A stretch of DNA of 64,000 nt from Eutreptiella sp. 'Long Island Sound 2002' (taxonomy: Eukaryota; Euglenozoa; Euglenophyceae; Eutreptiales; Eutreptiaceae). Under the pieces are notes generated by a model. That model was not told the origin of the DNA. It searched no databases and saw nothing but the letters and a program-made list of their open reading frames with translations. How positions within the stretch are numbered: the stretch's first letter is position 1; the number at the start of each line of letters is the position of its first letter. The position numbers and the translations under genes were made by a program. The DNA lies in assembly GCA_964036045.1 (NCBI GenBank), contig OZ038381.1:161390283-161454282 (forward strand), in the 5' to 3' direction. Shown here piece after piece: positions 20,803 to 33,000 of the stretch.

Positions 20803-22483
20803 GGATTGCTCAGACTGCTCATTGAAGGCGGCTGTGCCTCTGTGGAGGCCGGTGACTTCAGACAAACGGAATGGACTCGGTGATTAACGCTGTACACGCG
20901 GGTTGCGGGCTGCAGGGTGCGAACACATGGACGCCCCAGGGTACGATGTCATGGACAGGGAATGCGCACCGCAGTGCAAAGGCTGACAGATGCTGCGACG
21001 AGTGCTGCGATGCACTCATGCCTATGCTGATACAGAGAGAGAGAGAGAGAGAGGGAGGGAGGGAGGGAGGGAGGGAGGGAGGGAGGGAGGGGGGGGAGAG
21101 AGAGAGGCAAAGAGAGACCGATACCCTCACACAGAGAGAGGGTGGTGGATACAGAGGAGGCAAACAGACGGGGGCTCATACAGATGGGAGGATATCTTTA
21201 TCAACCCGCTACCCATCTGATGGCATGGCATTGGCTTTACAGATCACCGGTTATGATTGACCAACACGAAGGCACAGAGCAGTTGCCCACATTGCACAAT
21301 GTCTGCATAGGCTACCGGCAATCCTCCAAATGAAGAGGGCCCACACATGCTGCAGCACCTTTCTCAGATCTGCACGGGCGTCTCCTTCAGTGCCCTAACC
21401 GGTGCCATTTGTGGAAAGCAGTCATGGCAATTACTTGCTACATTTTTGTCAATGAAGAGTGGATCTCTGCGTTGCACAGAGGCAGCCGAGCGCAGCTTTC
21501 ACCGCGGTAGACTGTTTTCGGTCTGATTTTTTTTCAGGTGTAGCTCTGTGCTGCGGAGGGTCCTCGCATGAGTGGCCATGTTCGTCCTAACGCCTGTTGT
21601 GCAGCACCAGCTGTGTGCCGTGGGATTTCTGTGGCTGTCAAAAGAGGATCCTAGCGCAGGGGAGAGTCTGGGCGCCCCATAGCGGGACAGCACGTTGCTT
21701 TGGTCTCGAAGACGCGCACGCTCTGTGCATAGAGGTCTGTGCTGGAGAGGATCCTCACACACCGTATGCCATGTGTCTGTATACTCTTGATGTGTAGTGC
21801 AACAGCCATGTGCCCTGCCCTCGCCCAGTCGTCACAAACAACAGCTGTGCTCGAGGCACCCAAAGGTCGCTGCTTGCCTTTCGAGCGAACGTCCCTGACT
21901 TGTATTGGACTCCTCCTTGGTATCGTACTCAGGGCCCAACTGTGGCCAGTCCGGGTCTGCACAGGACGTAATCGGCCCTAGACACAGGCGGTCGAGGGCT
22001 CCATGTGCACTGTTTGCCATGGGCACAACGCGGCGGCTGCCAGAGCAACCCCGGAATACGCAGGTGCAGGGTTGTGGTCGTGGTAGTATGCCCGGGCGAT
22101 TACAGGCTCCGCATGACAAGTAGGTAAGCAGATGGAGGGCCACCAGTGCTGCAGCAGGTGGGAAGCAGCGAATCCAACCCAGAAATGCCGTTGGCGTCCG
22201 CCTCGGAACCAGATGCCTTGCACATCATGCACTCTATAAGCCCCTGCTTAGCATATCCAGCATTCAGTAACAGCAAGAGTAGCACATGTGATTCAGTGAG
22301 ATCCATCATGCCGGATCATGCCTGAGTGTGCGAACGCTGGTGACAAGTCTGACTCATCCTTCTGCCACGCCATGTGAGTGAGGTTCTGATGCAGGCTGCA
22401 GGATACAAACGGAAGCTCGGCTTTTCCTCCCACTCTGACCCGTACACCGAATGGTGCTAGCCAACACCCTCCTTGCACTTTTG
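20803..22483. other. No gene recognised; GA/GGGA microsatellite
   Basis: A (GA)n-(GGGA)n tract lies at about 21032-21108. Plus and minus frames elsewhere are short and lack domains. Two blocks share CTGTGCTG.GGAGG.TCCTC (21545-21565 and 21737-21757), suggesting local duplication. Confidence 0.45.
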
Positions 22484-22931
22484 TTAATACACATCCCTTC
22501 AGTTAGCCGTCACATCTTATGTGGCGTACCATCAACCCCTGTTATGTACATATGTGTCTCCCCTGATTGACACCTTGCCACAAAGGTGGCAGCTGTGCGC
22601 CCTCACTCAGTGCACTTATTTTGGCGCCCCATCAAATACACATCCCTTCAGTTAGCCGTCACATCCTGTGTGGCGTACCATCAACCCCTGTTATGTACAT
22701 ATGTGTCTCCCCTGATTGACACCTTGCCGCAAAGGTGGCAGCTGTGCGCCCTCACTCAGTGCACTTATTTTGGCGCCCCATCAAATACACATCCCTTCAG
22801 TTAGCCGTCACATCCTATGTGGCGTACCATCAACCCCTGTTATGTACATATGTGTCTCCCCTGATTGACACCTTGCCACAAAGGTGGCAGCTGTGCGCCC
22901 TCACTCAGTGCACTTATTTTGGCGCCCCATC
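22484..22931. repeat. 149-bp tandem repeat, three copies
   Basis: Three almost identical units begin with AATACACATCCCTTCAGTTA. Corresponding points at 22586 and 22735 are 149 bp apart. Each contains GTACATATGTG and ends in TTTTGGCGCCCCATCAA. Divergence is only a few substitutions (CTTATGTGG/CTGTGTGG/CTATGTGG), so the expansion is young. Confidence 0.96.
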
Positions 22932-24347
22932 AATTTAATGTGTGCTGCGGGTTGCGTGTGCAAACTGGCAACAAGGAAAGGGTTTGGTCCAAGTGCTCTT
23001 TGAAGTCCTGGACTGGTTTTTTCGGAAAATTTTGCGGCTCTTTTGGGAATATGATAACTGATAATGCAGCCTGGGGCATCCAAAAGTTTTCAGGTGTGGC
23101 CAGTGATAAGCCCCCCTGTCACGGTGGCCTTGATAGTATGGGAATGTTGGCAATGTCAACTCCCAACCGTCTGTTCCTTGTGCAAGGCAATACACAAGCT
23201 TTACTCGACGAACAATTGAGTCTGAGGGATAGTAACCCAAGCAACCCAAGACACCACTGGTAAAAGCCATTGTGATACCTGCATTCTGGACATATGGAGT
23301 GTGGAGATGACTGTCACATTTCTGCGAGACTCATGCATATCTTGTCCAGAAGCTTAGTCTACTGAGAGTCCCCACTATGCAACCTGCTTTGTGTCTTGTG
23401 GGTTGTTCCCCAAGCGCATACCTCGGCCCTTGACAAAGACTCGGCACTTTACCAACACACCCAGCGCTAACAACAGGCTTTCGATATTCACTGTTGTGGG
23501 CTGCAAAGTATACTACCAAAACAGGCAACAAAGAGAAAATCACACAAGATGGCGGATTTTTATGTTGGATTCTTGCATGGGGCTAACAAGGTGCAACTCG
23601 AATGTAACCCTTGCCTACTCAGAAATGGTGGCCAACAGGTAGCAAAAAAAAGGAATCATAGAAGCCCTGACCCTAATCAAGGCTGAATATTGGGACGGAA
23701 CTGGTCAGGGAGGGGACATCAAGTACACCAGTAAAAGGGGCCCAATAAGGACGGCTTTGAGGCACCCCATGAACAGCCATGCCACTGCAAGATCCCCCTA
23801 ACAGACCCCATGAAGGACCCCTTTAATGAGCTTGTCAAATATCCCACTGTGCTCTTAATAGAAGAGCAACCGTAGGATCTAGGGGTCAAAACTGGTTCAT
23901 AGATGGCTGAAAATAGCCCAAAACCAATTGTTCAAGGGTCCCAAAGGATTCGGATCGCTTTTGGAAAAAAGCCTTTTTTGACCTTGTTTCCCTTCTTTTT
24001 CAACCCTTAAATGGCCCTTTTCAAGGCTTCTTGGGATCTTTCATGCTGCAAAATGTGTCAAAAATGGCTGAGCACCCCAAGTGATCTAGGGACAAATTTG
24101 GAAAAAAATATTTGGGACCACTTTTTGACCCACAGATGACGAAGTCTAGAGGGGACTAGGCAAGGGGGGAGGGGCTTCCAGACCTCCGATCCACGATCCA
24201 TGCCGATCCTTGGGGGGGGGGGGGGGGGGGCTATGGGCTCCAATCCACAATCCATGGTATGATCCATGGTCCGATACACTGTCATGGACAAGGTGGAGTG
24301 AGGAGACAGGTTGTCAATTGGACTGTACTTGGAACATACACTGTAGA
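22932..24347. other. No gene recognised
   Basis: An AT-richer stretch with scattered open frames and no domain. CAGACCTC.GATCCACGATCC near 24178-24200 recurs at 25266-25290. A G run of about 20 nt is at 24211-24230. Confidence 0.4.
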
Positions 24348-24912
24348 CCCCCCCCCTTTGTCCAACGAACATTTCCGTTCCGACCGTATCCCTTTGAGAC
24401 CTAATTAATTGGGTACCGAATTAGGCATCAGATTCCGGAATCGCAGTTTCAGGCTAAAGGTTTGGGGGAAGTAGGGGTTGTTGTGATGTATCTTGCAGTA
24501 CTGATGGACAAATTTGTAAAGCAGGTTATTAGGGAATGGCGTCCCTCAACTACATGACTTCTATTGCCCACGATGACTAATTTTCTGCTTGCGCCTTGCT
24601 GGGAGTTGTACCGCACTAGCAAGCTGTCCGTCCCAAAGGTGCCCGAGCCGGATCGGGCTGCCACTCTTGTCTGTGCCAAGAACAAAAAGGGCCCCAAGCC
24701 CGGGGAGCATGTTCAACTTTTTTGCATGAAGGGGTTCTCCTCTCAAAAGTGCAAATTGTGCATTGAATGGGCTGGGTATCTTGTGCCTAGGGATGTGTTG
24801 CCGCCGTTTCACAAGATCGTTGCGCACACCGAAGGGTGTGTCCAACGAACACTCCTCTTTGGGCCGTATTTTTGCAGGATGAAATTGTTCGTTGGACACA
24901 GGGGGGGGGGGG
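24348..24912. mobile_element. Inverted-repeat-bounded element (MITE-like, 565 bp)
   Basis: The left end CCCCCCCCC..TGTCCAACGAAC (to 24370) is the inverse of the right end GTTCGTTGGACACAGGGGGGG (from 24887). A third, internal copy, GTGTCCAACGAAC at 24838-24850, forms a perfect 13-bp dyad with the right end. Sequence after each left-type copy shares a CCGTAT word, so the termini are homologous over more than 13 bp. No target-site duplication was evident. It overlaps part of an open plus frame (24564-25247). Confidence 0.5.
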
Positions 24913-25357
24913 TACAAACATTTGCAAATTTTTTCATCAAGAAGCATTTGTGGATCGTTTTTCGCTTTGTGCTTGCATGCCACACCACAACACCGGATGC
25001 ATTTCGAACAATTGTTTTAAAGAAGCATTGCCAAAGGACATCCAAACTGACATCTCGAGTACTCAAAACGAACACGTACCGTGCATGTACAGAGAGATCC
25101 TTTTTTTACCCATGCCAAAAGCAGGGTTTTGTGAGGTTAGCCCATATATCTCAATTTCTGGTCTTGTGTTTGCTTTCCATGCCTCCCATGCCTTCATCTT
25201 TTGTGTTTTGGGGGTTTTGGTGGTTGTTGAAATTTTTGGGCACCTAGGCGGGGGTGCGGGGGGGTTTCAGACCTCTAATCCACGATCCGCACCGATCCTA
25301 GAGGCGGCCTCCAATCCGCGGATCGGATTGCTTAGTCCCCGTGCGCTCATTAGGTGA
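24564..25357 (+). pseudogene. Unidentified ORF broken at a G run
   Basis: From about 24564 a protein-like frame reads FLLAPCWELYRTSKLSVPKV, then RAATLVCAKNKKGPKPGEHV and FCMKGFSSQKCKLCIEWAGY. After the 12-nt G run at 24900-24912 the coding-like frame is the one starting at 24836, with DRFSLCACMPHHNTGC. It stays open to 25357. Cys/His pairs suggest zinc binding, but no family is recognised. It may belong to the inverted-repeat element. Confidence 0.3.
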
Positions 25358-25433
25358 CTGCAGGTTGTTTGTTTTGGCAACAAGAAAGCTACCCACATCA
25401 AAATGCCTAGTGTCCCACACTCAGGTATTATCA

Positions 25434-26249
25434 ACGGGTGGGGGGGGGAGACTCCGCGGGTCCTAGGACGCCAACTCCCCCCCCCCCCCTCCCCCCTAGG
25501 GGCCTCCGGCCAACAGTTAGTGGCCAAGGGTGCCGGCCTCAGGAGTCCATGCGCCAAAGGCGCCCGACACTCCATGGGCACCAAAGGCGCCCAAAGGACA
25601 TTTTTGTCCACTTTGCACCCCAACACTATCCTGAAACCCAACCCTGACCCTAACGCCCACCCCAACCCTATGCCTCCGAACCCTACCCCTACGCCGAGCC
25701 CTGATCCTCACCCTAGCCCTAGCTCTAACCCTCGGCTAGGGTCGAAGTTAGTGTTGGGGTCCAAAATGGAGAGCAATAATGTGACAAAAAGCAGCCACCA
25801 ACGAAATTTCGGGGATCATGTTCAGCCTAATCAACATGGCTGGCATGGCCGAACCAGCTGGCGGCAAAGGTTAGAGTCAGCTTAAGGGTGATGGTATGGT
25901 TAGAGGGAGGGCAAGGGGAGGTAAGGGGAGCCTGTGATGGACCAATGCTTGGCCTTGGGGGCATGTACCCCCCAAAGCGCCCCACCTGGACCCCCCCCCC
26001 CCAACCGACCCTCCCGGACCCCCCCCCCCCCCCAAAAGCCCCTGACACGCATTAAACGAAAAAGTATCACCAAAGCCCCTCCCCCAGACCCCCCCTATTG
26101 CCTCTCCCAGTAGTTGACTATCCGTTGTTTCATGGCCCGTTGCCTCTCCCAGAACTCCCCCTCCCAGGGGGCCTCCACCCAACGGTTAGTGTGTGTGGGG
26201 GGGGGGGGGGGTAGTTGGCGTCCAAACCCGAGGAGTTGGCCCCCCTATG
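25434..26249. mobile_element. hAT-like MITE, copy B, complete (816 bp)
   Basis: Terminal inverted repeats run GGGGGGGG.GACTCC...GGACGCCAACT on the left against its inverse GTAGTTGGCGTCC...GAGGAGT.GCCCCCC on the right. ATTATCA flanks the element directly (25427-25433 and 26250-26256); extended to 8 bp there is one mismatch. An 8-bp target duplication is typical of hAT elements. The interior holds GGCCTCCGGCCAACAGTTAG, GGGCACCAAAGGCGCCCAAA, a telomere-like CCCTAA/CCCTAG tract (25621-25740) and GGGGGCATGTACCCCCCAAA. There is no transposase. Poly-C runs of 9-15 nt separate the blocks. Confidence 0.75.
25621..25745. repeat. Telomere-like degenerate CCCTAA/CCCTAG tract inside MITE B
   Basis: About 20 degenerate hexamers around CCCTAA, CCCTAG, CCCTAC and CCCAAC, followed by the inverse words CTAGGGTCGAAGTTAG. 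The MITE carries it as an internal module, so it is not a telomere. Confidence 0.8.
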
Positions 26250-26854
26250 ATTATCACAAGCAGGCTGTTGACAGGAGCACCTGTCTCCATATGCATACCT
26301 TTTATGTATGCGCATGCATGTCCCTTGCCTGCACCTTCTGCATCCACAGCAGCATTGGGCAGATCTACTTATGTGAATGGGACACGTATGGCTATGAATG
26401 GGGTAGATGGTGACATGTGTAGGACGAGCACATGACACAGTTGGGCCGAGACAAATGGGGGTACGCATGGGACAAATGGCACTACAAATGCATTGGGCAG
26501 AGTGCGAGCCAATAGAGTGATAGGGATACACATGGGGTCGACGTTAGGGGTTAGATAGTAGTAGTGGTGTGTGGGCAGATAGGGCCATTGACCGACAGGA
26601 ATGCTTCCGCACAGCACAGGTATGATGTGATGCACGTCTTTTTGTCTGGCAGAACGAATGTATGACACCACTGTATAGCACATGCCCCCCAGTCCCCACT
26701 CAATCGTTCACCTGTCACCTGTTACCACCTTACCACCTGTTACCCCCATGCTGCCTCTCAACTTGATAATCTTCTGTCATCCTCCTGCAGATTAGATCAT
26801 TTGCGAAAACGGCTCTCTCTATGATGTAATTGGATTCCGGCACATTTCTCCCAG
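26250..26854. other. Upstream region of the TRPV-like gene
   Basis: No other gene is seen. Pyrimidine-rich acceptor-like sites lie at 26775-26790 (CATCCTCCTGCAG) and 26842-26854 (ACATTTCTCCCAG, just before the assumed ATG). A short 5' exon may therefore exist upstream. No promoter element can be named with confidence. Confidence 0.4.
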
Positions 26855-27001
26855 ATGCCGCTGTTAAAGCTCGCAAGAAAAAATAAAGGGGCGTTCGTGC
26901 ATATCGACCCCCTGGCGGAGCAGCAAAAGGTGCATGAGCAGGGCATCTTTGGGGCTGTCAGAGACGGGAATTTGGATGCTGTACTCCGCTTCTGCGAAGA
27001 G
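26855..27001 (+). CDS. TRPV-like gene, exon 1 (N-terminus, start of ankyrin domain)
   Basis: Begins MPLLKLARKNKGAFVHIDPL and continues into the first ankyrin helix pair, GIFGAVRDGNLDAVLRFCEE. The donor GAG/GTACAG at 27002 is phase 0. Without splicing, the frame would read 41 non-ankyrin residues before DPKCLNERDP, whereas removing 27002-27124 joins FCEE to DPKCLNERDPVG and restores an ankyrin repeat. The ATG is preceded by an acceptor-like CCCAG, so the start is probable, not certain. Confidence 0.75.
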
Positions 27002-30000
27002 GTACAGAAGGAATTGCTTGCCCACGTGCCTGCATCTCTGCACCGACAATTGTCCCTGCATCCGTTCCCACCTTTCCTTCTTATGCACTTCTCCCCTTGC
27101 AAACCACACTGCATTGTTCAACAGGATCCAAAGTGCCTTAATGAGCGGGATCCTGTTGGGGCTGCCCCAATCCACGCCGCGGTGCTGTATCAGAAGCAGG
27201 AGATTGCGAAGGCCCTTATTGAGGACGACCGCTTCCGCCACTGTGCCGTTTACCAGTACACCGCAGGCAAGGATGGGCTTTACGTGGGGGAGAACATCCT
27301 CCACATTGCCATTATCCAGCAGAACATCCAGCTGGTGCAATGGCTGCTCGAAAAAGCCCCTGGACTATTGAAAGGGGAAGCTGTGGGGACTTTCTTGTCA
27401 CCTGGCAAGGACACATACTTTGGGGGATACCCGCTGCTATTTGCTGTGGCCAGCAATCAAATGGACATGGTGGAGGCCATTTTGAACTTAGAACTCCCCA
27501 AAATGGAACGCAAACTTGAGCCATATCAGAACATTCTTTTGACAGACAAGCATGGCAACAGTGCCCTGCACCTGGCAGGTGCGGAAGGGACAAGGACAGA
27601 CCACCACTGCTTTGTTGGGGGACTGAGTTTGAGGGTTCCATCCACCCCCCATGCAGGTGATAAGAGGATCCAGGGATCTTGGGATCCCCATGTACTGCAG
27701 TAGAACTGGACTTGGAACAAATTGCAGGGCCCTGTCTGTTGATCTCCTTTGTTGTAAGACCCTTTCCTTTTGCTCTTGCGTCAAGGGTCTAAATCCCAGG
27801 AAGTAGATCAGCCCTTTGCATGATATGCTTCCCCAGAGCTACAGCCTGCGTTTCTATGGTCTCGTTATCTGGCACCAGGCACTTGCCTGCTGCTCCACCC
27901 AGAGATGGCGAGAAAGCCACATACTGGCACCATGGACGATGTAGTGTCCAGCCAGGGTGAATCCTGTGCTTTTGCGTGTCATATTGCCTCTAAATGCTGG
28001 TGTACAGAGTGAACTGGGGTCTAGGATCAGTGACTGCCAGAGTTGCATGCTGTGAAACTGTTTGGCAGGGTACCAACTGTTTGGGTTCTGTCGACAGCAA
28101 CAGCGACAGTTAGAGTTACAGATACAGCTACAGGTATATTTGCAGTTGCAGTTGCAGTTGCAGCCACAGGTCCAGTTTCAGCTGCAGCCACACCTACAGC
28201 TACAGCGCCCATGACAGTAACAGCAGCAGCAACGGCAACATCTAGAACCAACCCACTAATCCTTACATTTGGTGCTCATATTGCACTGGGCAACTATCAC
28301 CAACATCACCATGGACCAAGCCTGCTTCTGCTCCTGCAGTGGTCCATGACCTCAAGGACATGTATGACTTCTGTTGTGAGGAAGCCGAGGAATGTGAAAA
28401 GGAGTTGGACCCTAATGAGTTCGTGCCCTTGCGCTTCAAGCGCAACGTGGAGGGGTTAAGCCCTTTGGCTTTGGCTGCAGCCATGGGGAACAAGGACATG
28501 TTTGAGCACATCCTGAAAAAGAACACGCTTAAAGCCTGGACTTACGGGCCCGTTGTGTGCTACATGGTCCCATTGCTGGGTATGGGATTCCTGATCCGTA
28601 CCCGGACCCAGAATATTCATGAATCCTGTTTGTGGACCGCGCACACTGGCGGCTGCTAGGAGCTGCACATGGAAGCGGCTACTGGGAGCCGCGCACGTGC
28701 GCAGTTGCGGGGTGCTACACACACGGGCAGCTATTGGGATCAGGGCACGCGGGCAGCAATACGGTGCTGTGCGGGCTGAGCAGGGCGCTAGGCACACGGG
28801 GGTGCGCTAGGAGCTGTGCATGTGGGCAGCTGATGTTGGTGTGTGTGTGTGTGTGTGTGTTCCCTCATGAAGTGTGTGTGTGTGTGTGTGTGTGTCAGTC
28901 AGTGAGTGAAACAGAGTGAACAGTGCCTGCTCGTAACTCCTGCCAGGACGATTAGCGGTACATCCCCATTTCACTCACCTTCAGAAAGGCGCCGAGCCTT
29001 GACATCATGACACGACCAATGCTCCCCGCTTTTGTCTTGTTTTGATTGCTCACTGGCCTGACGAGGTATTCCTGGTGCTAACAGATCCACTGTGCCCGCG
29101 TCGCGCCGATCTCCGGTGACGTCCGTGGTTTACTTGTTGGTTCCTGCACAAGTGCGTGCATGTGTGCGTGTGTGTGTGTGTGTGTGTTTCCCTCACGAAG
29201 TGTGTGTGCACGGGAGGCAGCGGGGAGCCCTGCAAGTAGGCAGCACCTGGGGGCTCCCAACGCCTGCGGCACCTTGGGGCCATGCGCCTGGACACCTGCC
29301 GAGTGCAATCCTCACGGGTCGCAGGTAGTGTGTTGCACAGGCTGACAGCAGAATGGTGCCAAGCACGCAGGCAGCAGCTGGGCCTGCACATACAGGCACT
29401 GAGGGAGCCGTGCACATGGGCAGCAGCAACGAGCGGTGCACGCGGACAGCTGTAGGGAGCTGCACGCCTGGGCAGCTGCCGGTACCTGCGCCTTTTTGCA
29501 CGGGCTGCAATAGGGAGCTGGGCGGCAGGCTACAACCACATGCTGGTGAACGCTCGGTGCTGTGCACGCCCGATGTTGGTGGGGTCTGCGCACACAGGTA
29601 ACTGCGAGGGACTGCGCACGCGAGCAGCAGCAGGGAGCTGCATAGGTGGGCAGATGTTGGGACCGCTCGCACACACAGCAACCGGGAGCCGGGCTCACAG
29701 GCATATCCGGAAGGGTCACGAACAGAAGCTGGGACATGGGCAGGGGCAACCCTCTTATGGTGAGGAAGGCCCTGATCTTATCCCCCTCCATTTGTGAGGA
29801 AGACCCGCCCCCGCCCTGCCCCGGCCCCTGCCCTCCTGCTGCCCCTACCCCTATGCCCCAACGCTCACCCCTACCCTACATTAGTTGCTTAGAAGGTTTT
29901 AATGAGGGTCCCTCCCCTAGCCCTGTCGTGGACCGAGAGCCACACCTAGCCAGCTACCCCGCATGGGCCTCTAGGGTTTTGCGTGCATTTCTGAGTTAAG

Positions 30001-33000
30001 CACTGCGAAGTCCCAGTGATGTTAAGCGACTCACGCACTCCCGATCTGCTCCTTGTTGGGACTAGCAAGAGGGAGTCGCTACTATTGCTACCTTGCAGGC
30101 TGTGCCATGCACTAGTTCTTGTGTACCACATTACAAGCAGAAGACCACACAGAATGGAATATGATGGAGGACCCGGAACAAACAAACAAAAGGGGACCCC
30201 TCGGGGATACACAAAGAGCAGGGGCTCTAGGGTGACAGTATCTACCCCCTACTCCCGCCGTGAAGACACACGGAACTTGCATGGTGCCCGCACATCGGCA
30301 AGCACATGGTGCGGGCGCCCGGCGTAGGGGCGGCAATGCGTAGGATGGCGGTTGGTGGGGGGTCGCGGTGGCCAGGGGTGAGGACCTTGACGAGGGCCGC
30401 CGGCGGTGGTAGTACGGATGTGCGGTTTTGAGGGACCAAGCCCTTGCTTCGACGACCCAGACACCACATTGCGGTATGGGGTAACTGTGCACACCAACGC
30501 AACGATGCCCCTATGCTGGGTGTGCTGACTCCGCCCTACCCCGGTCGCTTTCTTTCTACTGGCTTGCCAGCTTTCTCTTGTGTCATACTCCTAAGGGGGG
30601 CGTGCAGGGCGACGGCACCTGGAGCAGTAGCACCGGCCAGAGCGGCGTAGCGGGATGCAGGCCTAGCAAGGGTGCAAAGGGGGGGGCGGGGGCAGTGCAA
30701 GGGAGCGTTCTCCGGTAGAAAGAGGGAGCACTGGAGCGGGGTAGGGCAACGGTGATTGGAGCCCTGTGCTAATGTGCACGGGGGTGAAGACCCTTCCCTC
30801 TGCACTGTTGTGGTGTACACAAGTGGGCGCATGCCGTGCATGCACTGCACACACAGTGCAGCGTTTTGTATGTCGGCAAATACTTGAACCCTCGTTTTGG
30901 CCCCTTTCCACAAGTTTTTTGTTCCATACTAGGGTTTTTTTTGGCTTCCTATGAATTTGGGATGTGGCATATTTGAGTTGTCACCCATTTTTACCCATTT
31001 TCAGCCATTGTTACCCATTCTCCATCCCCCTTTTCTCCCTCCATCGGGATCCCGAGAAGGCAGGGGTGATGTAGCCATAATGATGTCTCCCCACCATGGG
31101 GACCCTAAGAAGGCTGGGGTGATGTAGCCATATTGATCTCTCCCCACGAGTAGGTGCGCATGATGGCACTTGCAAGGGCCGCTTGCACAGTGCCGTACCT
31201 AGGATTGGGCGGAAAATTTTGAGTGAAGACCAACAAGAATATAACGATGTCCACACCTCTTTGCGCGCTTTTGGCAATGGAGGATTGTCCACAATGTGTG
31301 GACACGCTCTGCAACGGAGTTGCATGGCCATTTGCGTATTTTGCTCCACTTTGCTCAATTTTGTATTCACAGGTAGACTAAGTTTCAGCCCTATGGCCTT
31401 TGGCCTCATGTGCCCAAGTCTATGTGGGCAAAGGAGGAGGCAACAATTGATGAGGAGGAAAATGATGACGCTGTTTGTTGCCAATTGTGTGGCTACCATT
31501 CTGGTGATTTATTTGAGTGTGGCACTTGCCACTTGAACATGTGTGCATCTTACATGCCACTTCATAGTTGTACTTTACAAGAATGAGTGGTTTGTTCATA
31601 GGTGCATTGGAGTACCAATTTGAAGGCGGTTTCATTGTTATCTTGTGGGCTTTGCTGCTTTGCCATGCTAGCAGACAAGTGGCAGGTGATCTTGAGTGAG
31701 TTTCCCAGGTGCTCTTGAGAGAGTTTCCCAGTAGGTGCACACAGTGCACACACAGGGCGCATGCAGTGCAACATCATCGCCTTAAGCCCGAGCGAAGCCC
31801 TAGTGATGTCAAGCGACTCGCTCACGCCCGATCTGCTTCCTATTGGGACTAGCAAGAGGGAGCCGCCGCTATTGCTACCTTGCGGGCTATGCCGTGCACT
31901 AGTTCTTGCGTACCACAGTGCAAGCAAAAGACCACACAGAACGGAATATGATGGAGGACCCGAGACAGACAAACAAAAAGGGGCCCCCTAGGGGATACAC
32001 AAAGAGCAGGGGCTCTAGGGTGACAATATCTACCCCCTACTCCGAACTAGCGTGGTGCCTGCACATCAACGCACACAATGTGCAAGCTCTGGCGCAGGGG
32101 CGGCAAAGCGTAGGATGGCGGTTGGTTGGCGGTCACGGTGGCCATGCAGGGGTGAGGGCCTTGACAAGGACCGCCGCCGGTGGTAGTACAGGTGTGCGCT
32201 TTTGAGGGACCAAGCCCCTGCTTCGACGACCTTGACACCACATTGAAGTACGGAGTGATCTGCACACCATCGCAATGCTACTCCTATGCTAGGTGTGCTC
32301 ACCCCCCCCCCCCTTACCCCAGTCGCTTTCTTTCTACTGGCCTGTCGGCTTTCTTCAGGGCCATACTCCTAAAAGGGGGGCGTGCAGGGCGACGGCACCC
32401 GGGGCAGTAGTACCGACCAAGGCGGTGTAAGCGGGGCCGCGGGCCTGGGTTAGAGCAAGGGGTGCAAGGGAGCGTTCTCCGGTAGAAAGAGGGAGCACAA
32501 CTGCAGGGTAGGGCGCCGGTGAGTGGAACCCTGTGTTGATGTGCACGGGGGTGAAGACCCTTTCCTCTGCATTGTTGTGGGGGTGGGTGATATGTCCCTC
32601 CGCTGTGTGTTGGTGTGCATAGGCGTAGGGAGCCTCTGTGCTAGTGAGCAAGGGGTGGGGACATTGTCCCTCCTCCTTGTGTTGGTGTGCACAGGGGTAG
32701 AGAACCTGTCCCTTTGCCTTGGTCTGGTGTGCATCGGATTGGGGAAACCATCCTTCCACCCTGTTATCGTGTGCATCCGGGTGGGCACACTACCCTTGTG
32801 CCCTCTTTTGGTGTGCACAGGGGTGGGGCATCCATCCTTGCGCCCTCAGTTGGTGTGCGCATGGGGCGGGGAGGGTCACTGTTCTATAGATTGTGAACTT
32901 AGTAGTTAAATGACAGTAGGATCTGGTGATTGCTACATGGTGGTGGTCTTGTGCGTGCCGCTGCGTCGTCACTGAACTCTGCGACTTCCGTGGCCAACCC

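Noticed and set aside
20858-21260. ORFs rich in SLSLSPPSLPPSLPP or GREGGREGG
   Set aside because: A translation of the GA/GGGA microsatellite.
25621-25745. Chromosome end or telomere
   Set aside because: The CCCTAA-like tract is short, degenerate and lies within a MITE with TIRs. The second MITE copy carries the same tract.
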